A stretch of DNA of 64,000 nucleotides from assembly GCF_009857535.1 (NCBI RefSeq), contig NZ_WWCS01000002.1, positions 434,001 through 498,000 of the forward strand. Direction: 5' to 3'. Under the pieces are notes generated by a model. It had not been told where the DNA came from. It did not search any database and saw nothing but the letters and a program-made list of their open reading frames with translations. The translations under genes were made by a program, and so were the position numbers. Below are positions 62,058-64,000 of this stretch, in pieces; the stretch's first letter is position 1, and each line of letters opens with the position of its first letter. The stretch is from Duganella margarita (GTDB lineage: Bacteria > Pseudomonadota > Gammaproteobacteria > Burkholderiales > Burkholderiaceae_D).

Positions 62058-64000
62058 ATGAAACAGTTCAAAAAAACGGCTATCGCAATGGGCCTGGCCC
62101 AGATGACGATGATGCTGAGCGGCGCGGCAATGGCCCAGACGACCGATGCACCGAAGACCAATGACGCGCCGGTTGCAGAACCGGTCGCGGTGATCGTGAC
62201 CGGCCAGCGCGCAGCGCTGCAATCGGCGCAGAAGATCAAACAGAATTCCGATGAAATCGTTGACTCCATCGTCGCCGAAGACATGGGCAAGCTGCCGGAC
62301 CGCTCGGTGACCGAGGTGCTGCAACGCGTGGTTGGCGTGACCATCGACCGCACCATGGCCAAGGGCGATCCGGAGCACTTCTCGGTGGAGGGCTCGGGCG
62401 TGTCGATTCGTGGCCTGAGCTACGTGCGCTCGGAACTGAACGGCCGCGATTCGTTCTCGGCCAACGGCGGCCGTTCGCTGAACTTTGAAGACGTGCCACC
62501 AGAACTGGTGTCCGGCGTCGACATCTACAAGAATCCATCGGCGGAACAGATTGAAGGCGGCATCGGCGGCCTGGTCAACCTGCGCACCGCCATGCCGTTC
62601 GATTACAAAGGCTTCAAAGCCTCGATCTCGGCCGACCGCACCTGGTCGGAACTGAAGAAGGGCAAGACCTCGCCATCGTATTCCGGCCTGGTGTCGGACC
62701 GCTGGAAAACCCCGATCGGTGAAGTCGGCGCCTTGCTGGATCTGGCCTACTCGGAAAGCGCGACCCGCACCGACGCTTTCCAGGTCGAGCCGTACTATCC
62801 ACTGAAGGATGCCAACGGCAATGCGGTCTACGTGCCGAAAGGCGCGCAATGGCGCACACTGGAATTCAACCGCAAGCGCGAAGGTGCGTACGGCGCGCTA
62901 CAGTGGAAAAAGGACGAGTGGTCGAGCGGCCTGACTTACTTCAAATCGAAGTACGAAATGAAGTGGGACGAGCAGGCGATTTTCGCGCAATCGAGCCCGT
63001 ACAATATCCGCGTCTCGCCTGATTCGACCTTCAATGCCCAGGGCGCGCTGCAGACCGGCACCCTGACCGATTCCACCGGCGCCGGCATCAACTTCGGCGA
63101 CGACACCCGCGCCGCCAACCGCAAGTCCGACACCACCGACCTGTCGTGGAATCTGCGCTGGCGCAAGGACAGCTGGACCGTCACCACCGACCTGCAGCAC
63201 ATCAAGGCCAAGACCAACAGCTTCGACTCCACCGTTGCTACCGCCATCCAGCTGCCAAAGGAAAAGCTGGACCTGACCGGCAGCGTGCCGAACCTGATCT
63301 TCGACGCTTCGGACCGCGCTTACCTGGCCAACCCGAACAACTACTACTGGGCCTTCACCCAGGAGCACCTGGACCGCAGCACGGCCAAGGAAAACGCCTG
63401 GAAGACCGACGTCAAATATGACTTCGACAATCCGGTGCTGCGCGACGTGCGTTTCGGCGTGCGCTTTACCGACCGTTCGGCGACCACCACCAACAGTAAC
63501 CCAAGCTACAACTGGGCCGCGATCACCCAGCCATGGCAGGGCGAGATCTCGCACCTGGCTTACCTGAGCGATCCGCGCTTCTCGGGTAATACCAACCTGC
63601 ATAGCTTCAATAACTTCTTCAACGGCAGCGTGTCCGTGCCGTCGGTGGTGTTCCCGAATGTGTCGCTGGCCCAGGGCTATCCAGGCACCTACGCTACGCT
63701 GCACACCTATCACGATCTGCTGTGCGCGGAAGCGGGCAATACCTGCGCGCCATGGACGCCGGCCACCTTCGGCACCGATCCTGCCGGTACCAACGACCAG
63801 TCGGAAAAAACCAAGGCCCTGTATGGCCAGCTGCGTTTCGGCTGGGATGAGCTGAAATATCCGGTGGACGGCAATATCGGCCTGCGTTATGTGAAGACCG
63901 ATTCGACCGCGCATGGTTACACGGTCTTTACTGCGAACCTGCCGACCGGTCCAACCCAGGGTGTGCCGATTCCGACCATTTCGCCGTTTTCGAAAGCCCA
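62058..64000 (+). CDS. TonB-dependent receptor, 5' part (runs off the window)
   Basis: The first 647 residues of an outer-membrane receptor. Signal peptide (MKQFKKTAIAMGLAQMTMML to AAMAQ), a TonB-box-like VAVIVTGQRAALQSAQ, and the plug (DSIVAEDMGKLPDRSVTEVL then QRVVGVTIDR to GGIGGLVNLRTAMPFDYKGF). Barrel strands then continue to the window end. The plug style (IVAEDMGKLPD, VSIRGLSYVRSELNGRD) is that of the large Caulobacter/Xanthomonas oligosaccharide receptors. With a XylR-like site upstream and xylFGH before it, it probably takes up xylo-oligosaccharides or xyloglucan fragments. The open frame has no stop before 64000. Confidence 0.9.
   Translation, partial: MKQFKKTAIAMGLAQMTMMLSGAAMAQTTDAPKTNDAPVAEPVAVIVTGQRAALQSAQKIKQNSDEIVDSIVAEDMGKLPDRSVTEVLQRVVGVTIDRTMAKGDPEHFSVEGSGVSIRGLSYVRSELNGRDSFSANGGRSLNFEDVPPELVSGVDIYKNPSAEQIEGGIGGLVNLRTAMPFDYKGFKASISADRTWSELKKGKTSPSYSGLVSDRWKTPIGEVGALLDLAYSESATRTDAFQVEPYYPLKDANGNAVYVPKGAQWRTLEFNRKREGAYGALQWKKDEWSSGLTYFKSKYEMKWDEQAIFAQSSPYNIRVSPDSTFNAQGALQTGTLTDSTGAGINFGDDTRAANRKSDTTDLSWNLRWRKDSWTVTTDLQHIKAKTNSFDSTVATAIQLPKEKLDLTGSVPNLIFDASDRAYLANPNNYYWAFTQEHLDRSTAKENAWKTDVKYDFDNPVLRDVRFGVRFTDRSATTTNSNPSYNWAAITQPWQGEISHLAYLSDPRFSGNTNLHSFNNFFNGSVSVPSVVFPNVSLAQGYPGTYATLHTYHDLLCAEAGNTCAPWTPATFGTDPAGTNDQSEKTKALYGQLRFGWDELKYPVDGNIGLRYVKTDSTAHGYTVFTANLPTGPTQGVPIPTISPFSKA

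Overview
The window reads as chromosomal DNA of a high-GC Gram-negative betaproteobacterium, most likely an Oxalobacteraceae (Duganella/Massilia type). This is inferred from the infB-rbfA-truB order, class I fumarase, many TonB-dependent receptors, and dispersed palindromes around TTCCCGCGCAGGCGGGAA. No 16S gene is present, so the placement is inference.

1-27 kb is mostly core genome. It holds infB-rbfA-truB and typA, an Oar-like TonB receptor, a DUF3141 protein, a membrane-anchored XRE regulator with an overlapping partner, dusA, a chemoreceptor, two tandem orphan TonB-C proteins, a lone receiver-domain protein, tRNA-His, a UPF0114-fumA-murI operon and acs.

27.2-32.9 kb is a compact genomic island in the 3' end of tRNA-Ser(GGA). 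It has a P4-type integrase and a 13-bp direct repeat at each end. Its cargo is six unrelated small genes, clearly more AT-rich than the flanks. Each gene is bounded by a short element, GGCC-N5-CGG, seen seven times with constant internal spacing. This cassette-like array is the least explained structure in the window.

32.9-44 kb is a nine-gene minus-strand operon for a uronic-acid polysaccharide: TonB receptor, LacI regulator, SDR reductase, heparinase-like lyase, KDG kinase, hexuronate-type MFS transporter, GDSL esterase, PL7-like lyase and RraA-like protein. Two LacI-type operators (26-bp perfect palindrome plus a second site, centres 92 bp apart) flank the putative promoter.

44-48.7 kb carries udk, a small secreted protein, and an operon of exported peroxiredoxin, DsbD-type thiol transporter, ECF sigma factor and NrsF-like anti-sigma: a self-contained envelope redox module.

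48.9-64 kb is a xylan/xyloglucan/xylose locus: MFS transporter and GH43 beta-xylosidase, a GDSL esterase joined to a GH74 xyloglucanase, an AraC-type XylR regulator, XylB D-xylose dehydrogenase (oxidative pathway), XylFGH ABC importer and a truncated-by-window TonB receptor. The same ~22-bp motif precedes the esterase/GH74 gene, xylB and the last TonB receptor, so one regulator probably links polymer attack, uptake and oxidation. The GH74 coding region is split at an A9 run into two frames, each holding one candidate catalytic aspartate; an in-frame A AAA AAC heptamer and the A9 tract could both restore the fusion. This is the second prominent novelty.
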